Origin: CALAED01 sp036555725
GTDB lineage: Bacteria; Actinomycetota; Actinomycetes; Streptosporangiales; Streptosporangiaceae
Direction: 5' to 3'
NCBI GenBank assembly: GCA_036555725.1
Contig: DATBKU010000084.1
Coordinates: 35,360-99,359, forward strand
Length of the DNA stretch: 64,000 nt
Shown: positions 8,404 through 29,328 of the stretch, in pieces
Position numbering within the stretch: position 1 is the first letter of the stretch
Layout: every line of letters starts with the position of its first letter
Translations under genes and position numbers: made by a program
Notes under the pieces: generated by a model
What the model was told of the DNA's origin: nothing
Seen by the model: the letters and a program-made list of their open reading frames with translations, nothing else
Database searches by the model: none

Positions 8404-9674
8404 GAGCGGTCTCCCTCCACCGTCTTGACGTCCAGGGTTTCGAACCCGCGCAGGGTGAGGCGCGGGCGGCGCACCGGCTCGGCGACCAGCTCCATGTGGT
8501 CGAACCGGCGCAGCAGTACGCGGAGCACGACCTCGGCCTGCAGCTTCGCCAGCGCCCAGCCGAGGCAGTGGTGGATGCCGGCGCTGAAGGAGATCGGCAG
8601 GCCCTCGCGGCGGCCGATGTCGAACCGCTCCGGATCGGTGAACCGGTCCGGGTCACGGTTGGCGCCCGCCAGGATGGTCGCGATGACCTGCCCGCCGGGG
8701 ATCTCGACGCCGCCGACCGTGACCGGGCCGGCGTTCATGCGCAGCACGAGGTGCACGGGCGGGTCGTACCGCAAGATCTCCTCCACGGCGGGCTCCACGA
8801 GCTCAGGATCGGCGCGCAGCCGCGCGAGCTGGTCCGGGTGGCTCAGCAGGGCGTTGAGACCGTTGGCGAGCAGGTGAGTCGTGGTCTCGAAACCCGCCCC
8901 CATGATCATGTTGCAGTAGCCGATCAGCTCGATCTCGCTCAGCTTGCCGCCGTCGTCGTCCTCGTGCGCGATGAGCGCGGACAGCAGGTCGTCGGCGGGC
9001 TCGGCCCGCTTGGCGGCGACCAGGCCGCGGAAGTACTCGTCGCTGAACTCCGCCCCGGCGTCTGCCTGCAGCAGCTCGTCGGCGGTCAGCCCGAGCTCGA
9101 ACGTGCGCTGGAAGTCGCGCATCGGCTCGCGCAGGCTGGGCGCGTCCCGCTGCGGCACGCCGAGCAGCTCGGCGATCACCTGCAACGGCAGCGGGTAGCA
9201 GAACTCGTTGAGGATGTCGCCGCCGCCGGCGCGGGCGATCGGGTCGAGCAGCTCGTCGGCGAGCTTTTCGATGAAGCCCTCCAGCGCGGCCACGCGCCGC
9301 ACCGTGAACGTGTTGTTGACGATGCGCCGCAGCCGCGTGTGCTCGGGCGGGTTGGCCCACAGCATGCTCGTGCCCATGCGGCGCAGGGAGGCGTGCTCCT
9401 CCCAGTCGCCGCCGAACCGGCCCTGCATGAACAGGCGTACGTCCTTGCCGACCGAGCTGTCGCGCAGCAGGGCGTCGACGTCGTCGTACCGGGAAATGAT
9501 CCACATCCCGAAGCCGCTGTGATGCACCGGGTCGAGCTCACGCAGCCGCTTGTAGCGCGAGTACGGCTCGGCCCGCCCTTCGGGGGTGAGCAGCACCTCG
9601 GCCAGGGCCGCGTCCGCCGCGCGCGCCCGGTCGGCGCTGTCGTCGCGGGTATGCGGTCCCGTTCGTACCGTCAT
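8400..9674 (-). CDS. cytochrome P450 (CYP)
   Basis: A 424-residue soluble bacterial P450 with the I-helix AGFETTTH, K-helix EEILRYDPP and heme loop FSAGIHHCLG (Cys370 as thiolate ligand). It lies about 100 nt after the halogenase gene at 9777 and overlaps the SCP2-like gene. It probably hydroxylates or oxidatively couples the acyl-pyrrole product late in the pathway; substrate and reaction cannot be read from sequence. No ferredoxin gene is beside it, so electron partners must be elsewhere. Confidence 0.95.
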   Translation of the reverse strand: MTVRTGPHTRDDSADRARAADAALAEVLLTPEGRAEPYSRYKRLRELDPVHHSGFGMWIISRYDDVDALLRDSSVGKDVRLFMQGRFGGDWEEHASLRRMGTSMLWANPPEHTRLRRIVNNTFTVRRVAALEGFIEKLADELLDPIARAGGGDILNEFCYPLPLQVIAELLGVPQRDAPSLREPMRDFQRTFELGLTADELLQADAGAEFSDEYFRGLVAAKRAEPADDLLSALIAHEDDDGGKLSEIELIGYCNMIMGAGFETTTHLLANGLNALLSHPDQLARLRADPELVEPAVEEILRYDPPVHLVLRMNAGPVTVGGVEIPGGQVIATILAGANRDPDRFTDPERFDIGRREGLPISFSAGIHHCLGWALAKLQAEVVLRVLLRRFDHMELVAEPVRRPRLTLRGFETLDVKTVEGDRS

Positions 9675-9776
9675 CTGGTCGTCACCTCTCTCGTAGCGGT
9701 CCGTAGCGGTCGGGGCCGCCGGCGGGTGTTCGCGCCCGTCGGCGGCCGCGTTGCGGGGCGGTGGGCGTATCCCGCC

Positions 9777-11465
9777 CTAGTAGAGTCGCCGCCCCTTGAT
9801 GCCCGCCTTCATCACGTCGCGGACGTTGCTCACCAGCAGCTCTCGCATCTCCGGCGGCGCCTCCCTGGCGATCCACCACACGAAGCCGGCGAGCTTGGCC
9901 GGCGTGGGCCGCAGGAACCGCGTCTCCGGATCGCTGAAGCCCTGCCGGTGCGGAATGAAGTCGGCCGTCTGGAGCCGCCGGAACAGTTCGCCGGCGGCCT
10001 CGCTCGCCTTGACGGTCCCCTGCTCGAAGGCCTCGGTCTGGGTGACCATGGCGTCGAAGAGCTCCTTGTAGCCCTGGTGGTCCGGCCACCACAGGCCGAC
10101 GTTCGGCGCCTCCTCCAGCTCCCGCAAATGCCGGTCGTCGCCGTCCTGCTTGAACCGGCTCAGCGCCCGCTGCACGCGGAAACCGCCGACCACCGAGCCG
10201 TACGACCAGACCCGGAACACCGCGTTCCACAAGTCGTAGTTGTCGAAGGAGATGAACGCGCTGTTGACCAGGGCGTCGTTGTAGTTCAGCAGGCCCTGCT
10301 CCAGCCGTTCGACGTACTCGAAGCGCTCCCGCGAGAAGTCGTCCTCGCGGAGCGCCGCGAGCAGCCGCCAGGAGAACGCGTTGATGATCTCGGCGGTGTT
10401 GGACAGGCCGCGGGAGAACAGCGGGTCGAGGAAACCGGCGGCGTGCGACATCAGGCACCAGCGCGCTCCCACCGACTGGGTCGAGGAGTACTGCAGGCGC
10501 GGCGTGGCGACCCACTCGCGCACCGGGCGGGCGTCGGCGAACTGCCGGCTTACGGTCGGGAACCGCTCGGCGAAGGCGTGGAACTCCTGCTCTGGCGTCA
10601 TGTCGTCCGGCTTGGGGTAGCGCCGCGGGTCCACGGTCACGCCCACGCTGCACAGCGGGTTGCGGGATCGCGGGTTGTTGTTGAACGGGATCACCCAGAA
10701 CCAGCCGCGGTCGAAGATGTGGTGCATGGTGCCGTGGTGCCACGGCACCTCGGGCCGCTCCTTTGGCGCGTGCGGCAGCACGTCGTCGGTGTGCTTGACG
10801 CCGATCATCTGCGTGAAGATCGATCGCGAGTGGTGCTTGAACCGGCTCGGCTGCTCGCGGAGGCCGAGCTTGTCGGCCAGCGGCGACCGGAACCCGCTCG
10901 CGTCGACGAGGTACCGGGCGCGCAGCGACCGCCCGTCCGCACCGTGTACTGTCACGCCGTCGTCGTCGATGTCCACGTCGTCGACCCGGTACCCGAGCCG
11001 GGCCCGGGCGCCGTACCGGACGGCCGTGTTGAACATGTACTGATCGGTGTCCTGCCGGAACAGGTGGCTGGACTTGTGCAGGATGCCGGGGGTGTTGAAC
11101 TGGTTGGCCTCCCACCAGTCCGGCTCTTCCCCCGGCCGGTGGTGCAGGAAGCCGAAATGCTTCTTCCAGCCGAATGAGTGGTTGACGCGCTTGACACAGG
11201 CGTCGAAGGTCGACAGCGTCTGGATCTCCGGCACGCCATAGCGCTCCGCGATGGTCCGCAGCGTGAGCAGCGTGTACGGGATCATCGACTCGCCCACGGC
11301 GAACTTGGGGTGCGCGCCCGCGTCGACGAGCAGCACGTCGGTGTCGTGCCGGGCCAGGATGGCGCCGAGCATCGAGCCGGCGATCCCGGCGCCCAGGATG
11401 ATGACGTCATGGTCGTATCCGTCAGGCCTGGTCGGCGCCGACGGAGCCGGGGTCGCGGTCGTCAT
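9777..11465 (-). CDS. flavin-dependent halogenase family enzyme, motif intact
   Basis: A 562-residue FAD enzyme with N-terminal GAGIAG, GESMIPY (typical of halogenases near the FAD pocket) and the halogenase motif WFWVIP (residues 255-260, consensus WxWxIP). The open frame extends far upstream but only as a shadow of the next gene; the ATG at 11465 overlaps the preceding stop by 4 nt. Its closest relative in the window is the adjacent 11462 gene: they share the R-QD-D-Y-F segment, a WHHG or WDQGT block followed by LHHLFD/MHHIFD, and the C-terminal helical part. Known enzymes of this length class act on free phenols or pyrroles; the Mpy10/Mpy11 pair of marinopyrrole instead couples pyrroles. 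Ring halogenation or coupling is therefore inferred. Confidence 0.9.
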   Translation of the reverse strand: MTTATPAPSAPTRPDGYDHDVIILGAGIAGSMLGAILARHDTDVLLVDAGAHPKFAVGESMIPYTLLTLRTIAERYGVPEIQTLSTFDACVKRVNHSFGWKKHFGFLHHRPGEEPDWWEANQFNTPGILHKSSHLFRQDTDQYMFNTAVRYGARARLGYRVDDVDIDDDGVTVHGADGRSLRARYLVDASGFRSPLADKLGLREQPSRFKHHSRSIFTQMIGVKHTDDVLPHAPKERPEVPWHHGTMHHIFDRGWFWVIPFNNNPRSRNPLCSVGVTVDPRRYPKPDDMTPEQEFHAFAERFPTVSRQFADARPVREWVATPRLQYSSTQSVGARWCLMSHAAGFLDPLFSRGLSNTAEIINAFSWRLLAALREDDFSRERFEYVERLEQGLLNYNDALVNSAFISFDNYDLWNAVFRVWSYGSVVGGFRVQRALSRFKQDGDDRHLRELEEAPNVGLWWPDHQGYKELFDAMVTQTEAFEQGTVKASEAAGELFRRLQTADFIPHRQGFSDPETRFLRPTPAKLAGFVWWIAREAPPEMRELLVSNVRDVMKAGIKGRRLY

Positions 11466-13113
11466 TGTTCCTCCCTTAGTTTGTGTGACCGCCGTCGCGG
11501 GCGGGCGAGGCCGGGCAGCGCGCTGCCGACCAGCGATCCGATGTCGGCCGGCGCCGTACGCCGCGACCAGGCCACGAAGCGGGCCATCCGCAGCGGTGTC
11601 GGGTGGTAGTGCCGGGTCGTGGGGTCGGCCAGCCCGAGGGCGGGCGGCACGAAGTCGGCACCGGCCAGCCGGGCGAAGATCCGGCTCCCCGCTGTTCCGG
11701 GCTGGGTCTCGCCGGCCGACACGGCGGCGCACTCGGCGGCGGCACCGGCCAGCAGCTCGTTGTACCCGTCGTGGGTGGGGAACGGCGAGCCGAGGTACTT
11801 CGCGTTCTCCAGGTCGCGCAGCGCGGCGTCGCTCCCGGTGGCCTGCAGCCGGCCGAACGCGTCCTGGAGCTGCATCGTGCCGTACAGGGAGCCGATCTCC
11901 CAGATCCGCAGCACGCTCTTCCACAGCAGCGGGTCGCGCAGCGCGGCGAACACCATGCTCGCGAGCTGGTCGGTGCCGTCGGTGAGCTGGTCCTGGAACC
12001 GGCCGATCGGCTGCAGTCGTTCGGCGGCGAAGTCACCGTCGCCCACGGCGGCCAGTAGCCGCCAGGCGAACGCGTTGACCGACTCCAGCCCGGTGACCAG
12101 CGACCGGGACAGGAACGGGTCGACGTACCCCACCGAGTCGGCCAGCAGGCACCAGCGCTCGCCGGTGACCGGGGCGGCCGCGTACTGGCGGGGCGGCGTC
12201 GAGGTCCAGGGCTGCACGGCCCGCGCGCCGGCCAGCTGCTCGGCGACCGGCGGGATGCGGTCGGCGAGCGCCCGCAGCTGGGCCTCCGGGTCGTCCCCCG
12301 CCGGATGGCGGTCAGGGTCCAGGCTGGCGCCGACGCTGGTGACCTGGTTGGGTGCGTCCCGGTGGTTGCCGAACGGCGTGATCCACAGGTAACCCCCGTC
12401 GAACAGGTGGTGCAGGGTGCCCTGGTCCCAGCGCTGCGGGGCCGGGTAGCGGTGCCCGGCGACCTCGTCGAACGGCCGGACGTTCACCATGTGCGTCGCG
12501 ACGGTGCGGGAGCGGTGCCGCAGCCGGGGCGGCTCCTCGCGCAGGCCCACCTGCTCCGCCAGCGGCGACTCGCGGCCGGTGGCGTCGACGAGGTACCGGG
12601 CCCGCCAGGTCTCGCCCCGCCCGGTCACCACGGTCACGCCGTCGGCGCCCGCGTTGATCTCGGAGACGGTGGCCTGCTGGCGTGCCGTTGCCCCGTAGCC
12701 GATCGCCGTGTAGAAGACGTACGCGTCGATGTCCTGGCGGAACAGCGTCGCCTCGGCGGGCAGCAGCCGCGGGCTCGCGATCTGCCCGGCGTCGGCCGGT
12801 TCCGGCAGCCGGCCCTCCGCGCGGTGATAGACGAAGCCGAGCGTGCGGCCGATGCCGCAGTTGCGGGTCACGTTCTCGCGGATGCTGCGCCAGCCCGCCA
12901 GCCGGCCCAGCTCCGGCACGTCGTAGCGCTCGCCGAGCACGCGGAACAGCAGCGAGGTGTACGGAATGGCCGTCTCCTCGAACGCCGGCCGCGGGTGGGT
13001 GCCGGCGCCGATCAGCGCCACACGCGCGCCGTGCCGGGCCAGGATGGCCGCCAGCGCGGAGCCCGGTAGTCCGGTGCCGAGGATGACGACGTCGTAGGTG
13101 TCATCGGCGGTAT

Positions 13114-13117
<4 letters not shown>
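11462..13117 (-). CDS. halogenase-like flavoprotein with degenerate WxWxIP motif
   Basis: A 551-residue homologue of the neighbouring halogenase with an FAD-binding motif GTGLPG and ATGRESPLAEQVGLREE. Two hallmarks are altered. The GES segment reads FEETAIPY, and the WxWxIP motif reads YLWITP (Tyr243 to Pro248). The first Trp blocks monooxygenase chemistry in true halogenases, so this protein may not halogenate. It overlaps both neighbours by 4 nt (ATGA), so the PKS, this protein and the intact halogenase are co-translated, which hints at a paired function as with Mpy10/Mpy11 or the odd halogenase-like PltD of pyoluteorin (both from general knowledge). It could be a flavin oxidase, a structural partner or a decaying paralogue. 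Confidence 0.88.
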
Positions 13118-16269
<3,152 letters not shown>

Positions 16270-16277
16270 GGGTGCTC

Positions 16278-24578
<8,301 letters not shown>

Positions 24579-24613
24579 GGTTGGTCGAACCTCATGGACC
24601 TCGTGGAGGGCGA

Positions 24614-25957
24614 TCAGAACATCGGCTTCGCACTGGGCGCGCGCAGGCTGCCCAAGTGCTGGTGCCACAGGTGATCCGGGTTCTGCTCGACCTCGCGGGT
24701 GATCTCCCGCATGGCCGCCAGCGCCTTGGGTTCCTCGTCGTCGTAGACGTCTCCCTGCAGCATCTTCAGCACGTCGAGCCGGTACCGCGGGTCCTGCACG
24801 AACGCCGTGAACAGGATGTTCAGCCGGTAGTAGATCGAGATGAACTCGTACCAGTTGCGCACCCCGCGGCGCAGCTTGGACTCGTACGTGCCGAACCGCG
24901 GCTTGGAGAAGTCGCCCGCCTCGGCCGCCGCGATGATGTCGGCGCAGGCGATGCGGGCGCTGTTGAGGGCCACGCTGACGCCGCTGGAGAAGATCGGGTC
25001 GACGAACCGCGCCGCGTCGCCGATCAGCACCCAGTTATCGCCACAGATCTCCTCCATGCCGTAGCTGTAGTCGCCCTCGGTCCTGAACTGCCGTACCTGC
25101 CGCGCCTGCTCCAGCGCGGTGCGCAGCTCGGGCCGGCTGCCGACGGCGTCCCAGAAGAACTTCTCCCGGTCGCCGCCGGCCGCCCGGAAGTTCTGCTTCT
25201 GGGTCACCACGCCGACGCTGGTCGTGGTGCCGCTGATCGGGATCTGCCACACCCACGAGTCGGTGATCGGCAGGAAGTGGATGAAGATGTAGTCGGCCTG
25301 CTCGTCGCCGCCCGCGAGCGCGGACCGGTCGAGGTCGTCGAACCACGTGTGGATCGCGTACTGGTTGAAGACCGGGTCGGGGACCTTCAGCTTGAGCTGC
25401 CGCCCGAGGAACGTGCCCCGGCCGCTGGCGTCGATGACCATGCGGACCGGCACGCGGATCTCCTTGGCGCCGAGCTTGGTCACGATCTCCGGCGTCGGCG
25501 TCTCGAAGTCCACGCGCTGAACGCGCAGCCCCTCGAAGATCTTCGCGCCCATCGCGTTGGCGTGCTGCAACAGCAGCAGATCGAACTTGCCGCGGTCGAC
25601 GTGGTACGTGTAGTCCTGCTCGACCCCCGGCTGATCGCGCTCGTTGAACAGGATCTCGGCCGCCCGGAACCCGTGCGACAGCTGATATCCCATCGTGGGG
25701 ATGTCACCCGGCGCGGCGGACGTCCACGCCGCGCCGTACTTGCGCGGGAACCCCGCCTCGTCGATCGTCTCCAGCGCGCCGATCTCGGCGAGCACCGGCG
25801 TCGTCGCTGGAACTAACGACTCGCCCACGTGCGGGCGTGGGAACAGATCGTTTTCGAATACCGCACAGGACAGCCCCGCGCGGGCCAGGTAGGACGCGGC
25901 GGTGGACCCGGCCGGGCCGCCGCCGATGATCCCGACGTCGAAGTCGACCTTAGCCAT
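24614..25957 (-). CDS. FADH2-dependent halogenase, carrier-bound pyrrole type (PltA-like)
   Basis: A 447-residue halogenase with GGGPAG (residues 10-15), GESLVP, FPRKYGAAW (Lys73, the likely catalytic Lys) and the intact WVWQIP motif (235-240). The KYGAAW block is typical of halogenases such as PltA that act on pyrrolyl groups tethered to a carrier protein, unlike the tryptophan enzymes. Its start overlaps the carrier-protein stop by 8 nt, so enzyme and substrate carrier are coupled. Expected role: mono- or dichlorination of pyrrolyl-S-carrier before transfer to KS1. It has a TTA codon at 25816-25814. It needs FADH2, probably from the flavin reductase at 3213. Confidence 0.93.
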   Translation of the reverse strand: MAKVDFDVGIIGGGPAGSTAASYLARAGLSCAVFENDLFPRPHVGESLVPATTPVLAEIGALETIDEAGFPRKYGAAWTSAAPGDIPTMGYQLSHGFRAAEILFNERDQPGVEQDYTYHVDRGKFDLLLLQHANAMGAKIFEGLRVQRVDFETPTPEIVTKLGAKEIRVPVRMVIDASGRGTFLGRQLKLKVPDPVFNQYAIHTWFDDLDRSALAGGDEQADYIFIHFLPITDSWVWQIPISGTTTSVGVVTQKQNFRAAGGDREKFFWDAVGSRPELRTALEQARQVRQFRTEGDYSYGMEEICGDNWVLIGDAARFVDPIFSSGVSVALNSARIACADIIAAAEAGDFSKPRFGTYESKLRRGVRNWYEFISIYYRLNILFTAFVQDPRYRLDVLKMLQGDVYDDEEPKALAAMREITREVEQNPDHLWHQHLGSLRAPSAKPMF

Positions 25958-26264
25958 GTTTCGCTCCCGTGTGCTCGGTGGTCTGTCCCGCTCCTGGCAC
26001 CCGCGCGCGGGGGTCGTCCGCCAGCTCCACGATGAGCTTCGAAATGCTGTCCAGGTTCTTCAGATGCGCGCCGACGATGCGGTCGGCCGGAACGTTGATG
26101 CCGAATTCCTCTCGGACGAATGTCAGCATCCGGGCCGTGTTCAGCGAATTGAGAATCCCCCATTCCAGCAACGGTGTGTCCGGCTCCAGATTCGCCTCTG
26201 CCGAGGCGAGCACTTCCTGTTCGATGAAGTTCTTGATGGCGGCAAGAACATCTTCCTGTCGCAT
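25950..26264 (-). CDS. free-standing acyl/peptidyl carrier protein (PltL-like)
   Basis: A 104-residue carrier protein with the phosphopantetheine site in WGILNSLNTARML (Ser40), helices before and after, and a loose charged tail. The ATG at 26264 follows GAGAGGA; the longer upstream frame is a shadow of the oxidoreductase gene. In pyrrole-forming pathways such a carrier is loaded with L-proline by the adenylation enzyme, then oxidised to pyrrolyl and halogenated. All three partner enzymes are in this cluster (30453, 29329, 24614), which supports this role strongly though indirectly. Confidence 0.92.
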   Translation of the reverse strand: MRQEDVLAAIKNFIEQEVLASAEANLEPDTPLLEWGILNSLNTARMLTFVREEFGINVPADRIVGAHLKNLDSISKLIVELADDPRARVPGAGQTTEHTGAKHG

Positions 26265-26302
26265 GAAATCCTCTCCCGTACCCGCTGGATGGACGTTCCG
26301 CA

Positions 26303-27475
26303 TCAGAGCGGATTGACCTCGTACAGCGGGAAATAGGTATCGAGCGTCCCGGTCGCGAAGTCGGCGGCCAGGTCGGGCACCTGGTCGAAGCCGTACACCT
26401 GCTCGCCGTCGACCGGTGCCAGCCAGCCGGTCCGTTCCTGGTAGTCCCGGATCCGCGGCGAGTCGCCGAACCGCCAGACGTGCGTGTGCACGTGCAGGTG
26501 GCGGCCGATGCACTCGCTGGCGCGCAGGTTCCACAGCTTCATCCCGGCCTTCCAGCCGACCGTGGACAGCACGCCCTGCCGGGCCAGCGCCTTCGTGGTC
26601 GGCCGGTAGACCGGCCCGCCGATGTTGTCGAGGAAGATCGCCACTCCCTGGCCGTCGCTCAGCTCGGCGATCGCCTGCAGGAAGGCGTCCTCGGACTGCT
26701 TGTAGCGCTGGCGGTACTCCTTGTCGCCCGCCCGTTCGGCGTCGTAGTGCAGGTCGGGGAACAGCCTTCGGTCGACTGGCGTGATGCCGTGCGCCTCCAG
26801 CTGGTCGATTCGTTTCTGGTTGCCGGTGGCCATGGCGACCCGGAAGCCCGCCTCCTTGGCCAGCTCCAGCTCGGCGAAGACGACGCCGCCGCCCCAGCCG
26901 AAGGCCAGCGGCGGGGCCGCGCCGGCGGCGCCGTCCAGCTCCATCTGCGACCGCCAGCAGGCGTACGCGACCTTCCAGTTGTCCCAGGCCGTGTGGTACC
27001 GGCCGAAGGCGGCCCAGCGGCGCGCCGAGTAGCCGGAGTCCTTGGGCAGCGGCACCAGCACGTGGGCCGGCATCACCGCCTGCTTGGCCAGCATGCCGAC
27101 GGTGCCCGGCGCGTCGTACCCGAAGACCAGCTCCACATAGCCGTGGGGGTCGAGCTCGCCGAACGGCGTCACCAGGCACAGGTCGCCCTCGGCCAGTCCG
27201 GTCACGTCCGGGCCCGGCCGCAGCACCCGCGCGACCCCGGCGTTGCCTAAGACGACGCGATCCTCACCGCGCTGCCGGCAGATGTCGATCGGGTCCCGTG
27301 CGAGCGCGTGGTCCAGATTGGCCTCCCAGCAGCCGTAGATCGGCTCGACCAGCACGTCGCCGGGGCCGGGCTCGGGCAGCGTGAACGACTCGCGTCGCAG
27401 TTCCGCGGGCTCCGGCGCGCGCGGGTCCATACCGTCCGGGCCCGCGGGAAGCACCCAGGCTTCGGTACTGATCAT
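26303..27475 (-). CDS. MDR-family zinc-type/crotonyl-CoA reductase-like oxidoreductase
   Basis: A 390-residue medium-chain dehydrogenase/reductase: N-terminal GroES-like part (GPGDVLVEPIYGCWEAN), hydrophobic AAPPLAFGWGGGVVFAELELAKEAGFRVAMATGN as a nucleotide-binding region and a C-terminal GRHLHVHTHVWR segment reminiscent of the crotonyl-CoA carboxylase/reductase branch. Catalytic zinc Cys/His ligands are not obvious, so it may be an enoyl reductase or quinone-reductase-like enzyme. It is the first gene of the leftward operon, 38 nt before the carrier gene. Its step is unknown: it does not match a required step of the basic pyrrolyl-polyketide scheme. A TTA codon is at 27250-27248. Confidence 0.85.
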   Translation of the reverse strand: MISTEAWVLPAGPDGMDPRAPEPAELRRESFTLPEPGPGDVLVEPIYGCWEANLDHALARDPIDICRQRGEDRVVLGNAGVARVLRPGPDVTGLAEGDLCLVTPFGELDPHGYVELVFGYDAPGTVGMLAKQAVMPAHVLVPLPKDSGYSARRWAAFGRYHTAWDNWKVAYACWRSQMELDGAAGAAPPLAFGWGGGVVFAELELAKEAGFRVAMATGNQKRIDQLEAHGITPVDRRLFPDLHYDAERAGDKEYRQRYKQSEDAFLQAIAELSDGQGVAIFLDNIGGPVYRPTTKALARQGVLSTVGWKAGMKLWNLRASECIGRHLHVHTHVWRFGDSPRIRDYQERTGWLAPVDGEQVYGFDQVPDLAADFATGTLDTYFPLYEVNPL

Positions 27476-27856
27476 CGGCCTGTCATCCCATCCGGTCGCT
27501 GACGTTCACTGTGATTGCGGCACATCCCGGGTCGCGGCAAGCGGACACCGGAAATGCGTCATGCCGGGAAAGCTACTTGGCCGCGATCGGCATCGTCTTC
27601 GGTCGCGTTGCCCATTTCCGCAGCGTCCAGAAGGGGAGGCGGTTCCGTCGTGAGTACTACGCCATTGGCCGACCGGTGGAGAACGGCGACCTTCCGCTGC
27701 GCGCCTCCCCCGCGCGACCCGAGATGTTGGTCAATTCGGCGGATGAAGGGCGGCCGCAGCGGGCGCTAACGTCCAAGCCTGGCCTGGGTGCCGCCTGCCC
27801 TCGAGGCGCTTGGCGCACCGGAACCGACGAGTGACCGACGCGGACGGGGTGGCGAC
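27476..27856. promoter_or_regulatory. divergent control region between the two biosynthetic operons
   Basis: This 381-bp gap separates the leftward operon (oxidoreductase, carrier, halogenase, PKS) from the rightward antiporter/dehydrogenase/adenylation operon, so it must hold promoters in both directions. It is a little less GC-rich around 27490-27660. I could not identify a convincing -35/-10 pair or a clear inverted repeat. Short open frames here show no protein-like composition. Confidence 0.5.
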
Positions 27857-29317
27857 GTGGGACAGCAGACCTTGCTCGATCGCCCGGCCGAGCGCTCCGC
27901 CACCCGCCGGTCTCGCTGGTGGTCATTCGTGCCCAGCTATGCCCTCATGGTGATCGTGCCACTGGGCTGCGCGCTGCTCATCCTGTGGGGCGGCGGCCGC
28001 GACGGGCCCGCCGGATCGGTGCACGGCGGCCTGCCCGGCAGCCGTACGACCGTGCTCTTCCTGCTGGCCATCACCGTGATCATGGTGGCGGCGTGGACGG
28101 CGGGCGGCGTCGCCCAGCGGCTCGGCCAGCCGCCCGTGGTCGGCGAGATCGTCGCCGGGCTGCTCTTCGGGCCCTCCGTGCTGGGCCTGGTCTGGCCGGA
28201 CGCCGTACGGCTGCTGGCACCCGTCCAGCCGTACGTGGAGATGCTGTCCAACCTCGGGCTCGTGCTGTTCATGTTCATCGTCGGGTTGGAGCTGAACCTC
28301 TCGCTCGTCCGCGGGCACGGGCACATCGTGCTCGCCGTCGGGCACGCGTCCACCGCCGTGCCGTTCGTGCTCGGCATCGGCCTCGGCCTGCTCTCGTACC
28401 CGCGGCTGGCCAGCCCGGGCATCGGACTGATCCCGTACACGCTCTTCGTCGGCCTCGCGGTCAGCATGACCGCGCTGCCGGTGCTGGCGCGGATCCTGTA
28501 CGAACGACGCCTGCAGCGGACCCGGATCGGTGTCTTAGCCCTCAGCGCGGCGGCGGTCGCCGACGTGACCGGATGGTGCCTGCTGGCCGGCGTCGTGTCG
28601 ATCGCCACCAGCGACTCGGCCGGGGGCGCGCTGCGGACGCTGACGCTGGCCGCCGCCTTCTGCGCCGTGCTGTTCCTGGTCTGCCGTCCAGCGGTGAAAT
28701 GGCTGGTCGGGCGGTACGAGGCCGGCCGCGTGGGCGATGGGCTGATGCTGGTCGCGCTGCTGGCCGGCACCCTGCTGTCGGCCCTGACCACCGAATGGAT
28801 CGGTATCCACATCATCTTCGGCGCCTTCCTGTTCGGCGTCGTCATTCCCCGGAACTCGACCAGGCTGCTGGAGCTCACCGGGCGACTGGAGACCTTCACC
28901 GTGGCGTTCCTGCTGCCGCTGTTCTTCGTCCAGGTCGGCCTGCGCACCCATCTGGAGCAGGTCGGCGCCGGCGCGGCGCTGTGGGCGACGTGCGGGATCA
29001 TCGTGGCCATCGCCGTCGTGGGCAAATTCCTCGGCACCAGCCCCGCGGCGCGGATGACCGGGCTGCCGTGGCGACAGGCGTTGGGGCTCGGCGCGCTGAT
29101 GAACTGCCGCGGACTGACCGAGCTGATCGTCCTCAACATCGGCCTCGACCTGGGCATCCTCAGTCCGGAGCTGTTCACCATGCTGGTGATCATGGCGCTG
29201 GTGACGACCGTGATGACCGTGCCCGTGCTGAACCTGCTGGGCATCACGAGATTCCCCCGAAAGTCGGAGCCGGACTGGACAGGTCGGCGGACGACATCGG
29301 ACGCATCGCGTTCCTAG
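27857..29317 (+). CDS. CPA2-family monovalent cation:proton antiporter
   Basis: About 486 residues with a dozen membrane helices and the Kef/CPA2 pattern (GEIVAGLLFGPSVLGL near the start of the core, MNCRGLTELIVLNIGLDLGIL near the end). The start is uncertain: GTG 27857 has a GGGG upstream, and GTG 27788 in the same frame is possible. It heads the operon with the starter-unit genes 11 nt downstream. Halogenated acyl-pyrroles of the pyrrolomycin type are known protonophores, so this antiporter may help the producer maintain ion balance; that is inference. One TTA codon at 28535-28537. Confidence 0.88.
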   Translation: MGQQTLLDRPAERSATRRSRWWSFVPSYALMVIVPLGCALLILWGGGRDGPAGSVHGGLPGSRTTVLFLLAITVIMVAAWTAGGVAQRLGQPPVVGEIVAGLLFGPSVLGLVWPDAVRLLAPVQPYVEMLSNLGLVLFMFIVGLELNLSLVRGHGHIVLAVGHASTAVPFVLGIGLGLLSYPRLASPGIGLIPYTLFVGLAVSMTALPVLARILYERRLQRTRIGVLALSAAAVADVTGWCLLAGVVSIATSDSAGGALRTLTLAAAFCAVLFLVCRPAVKWLVGRYEAGRVGDGLMLVALLAGTLLSALTTEWIGIHIIFGAFLFGVVIPRNSTRLLELTGRLETFTVAFLLPLFFVQVGLRTHLEQVGAGAALWATCGIIVAIAVVGKFLGTSPAARMTGLPWRQALGLGALMNCRGLTELIVLNIGLDLGILSPELFTMLVIMALVTTVMTVPVLNLLGITRFPRKSEPDWTGRRTTSDASRS

Positions 29318-29328
29318 GCTCGGCAGAC

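Noticed and set aside
8496..11177. 893-codon rightward open frame opposite the P450 and halogenase genes
   Set aside because: Arg/Gly/Val/Gln-rich translation with no recognisable domain; a typical antisense shadow of GC-rich genes. Same for 13117-15648, 21111-23696 and 45273-46904.
27476..27856. Small frames at 27511-27834 and 27657-27926
   Set aside because: No conserved-looking content, no ribosome-binding site, and they overlap the probable divergent promoters.
27919..29328. Upstream part of an 845-codon frame in line with the acyl-CoA dehydrogenase
   Set aside because: It lies in another frame over the antiporter gene and has shadow composition; the dehydrogenase begins at 29329.
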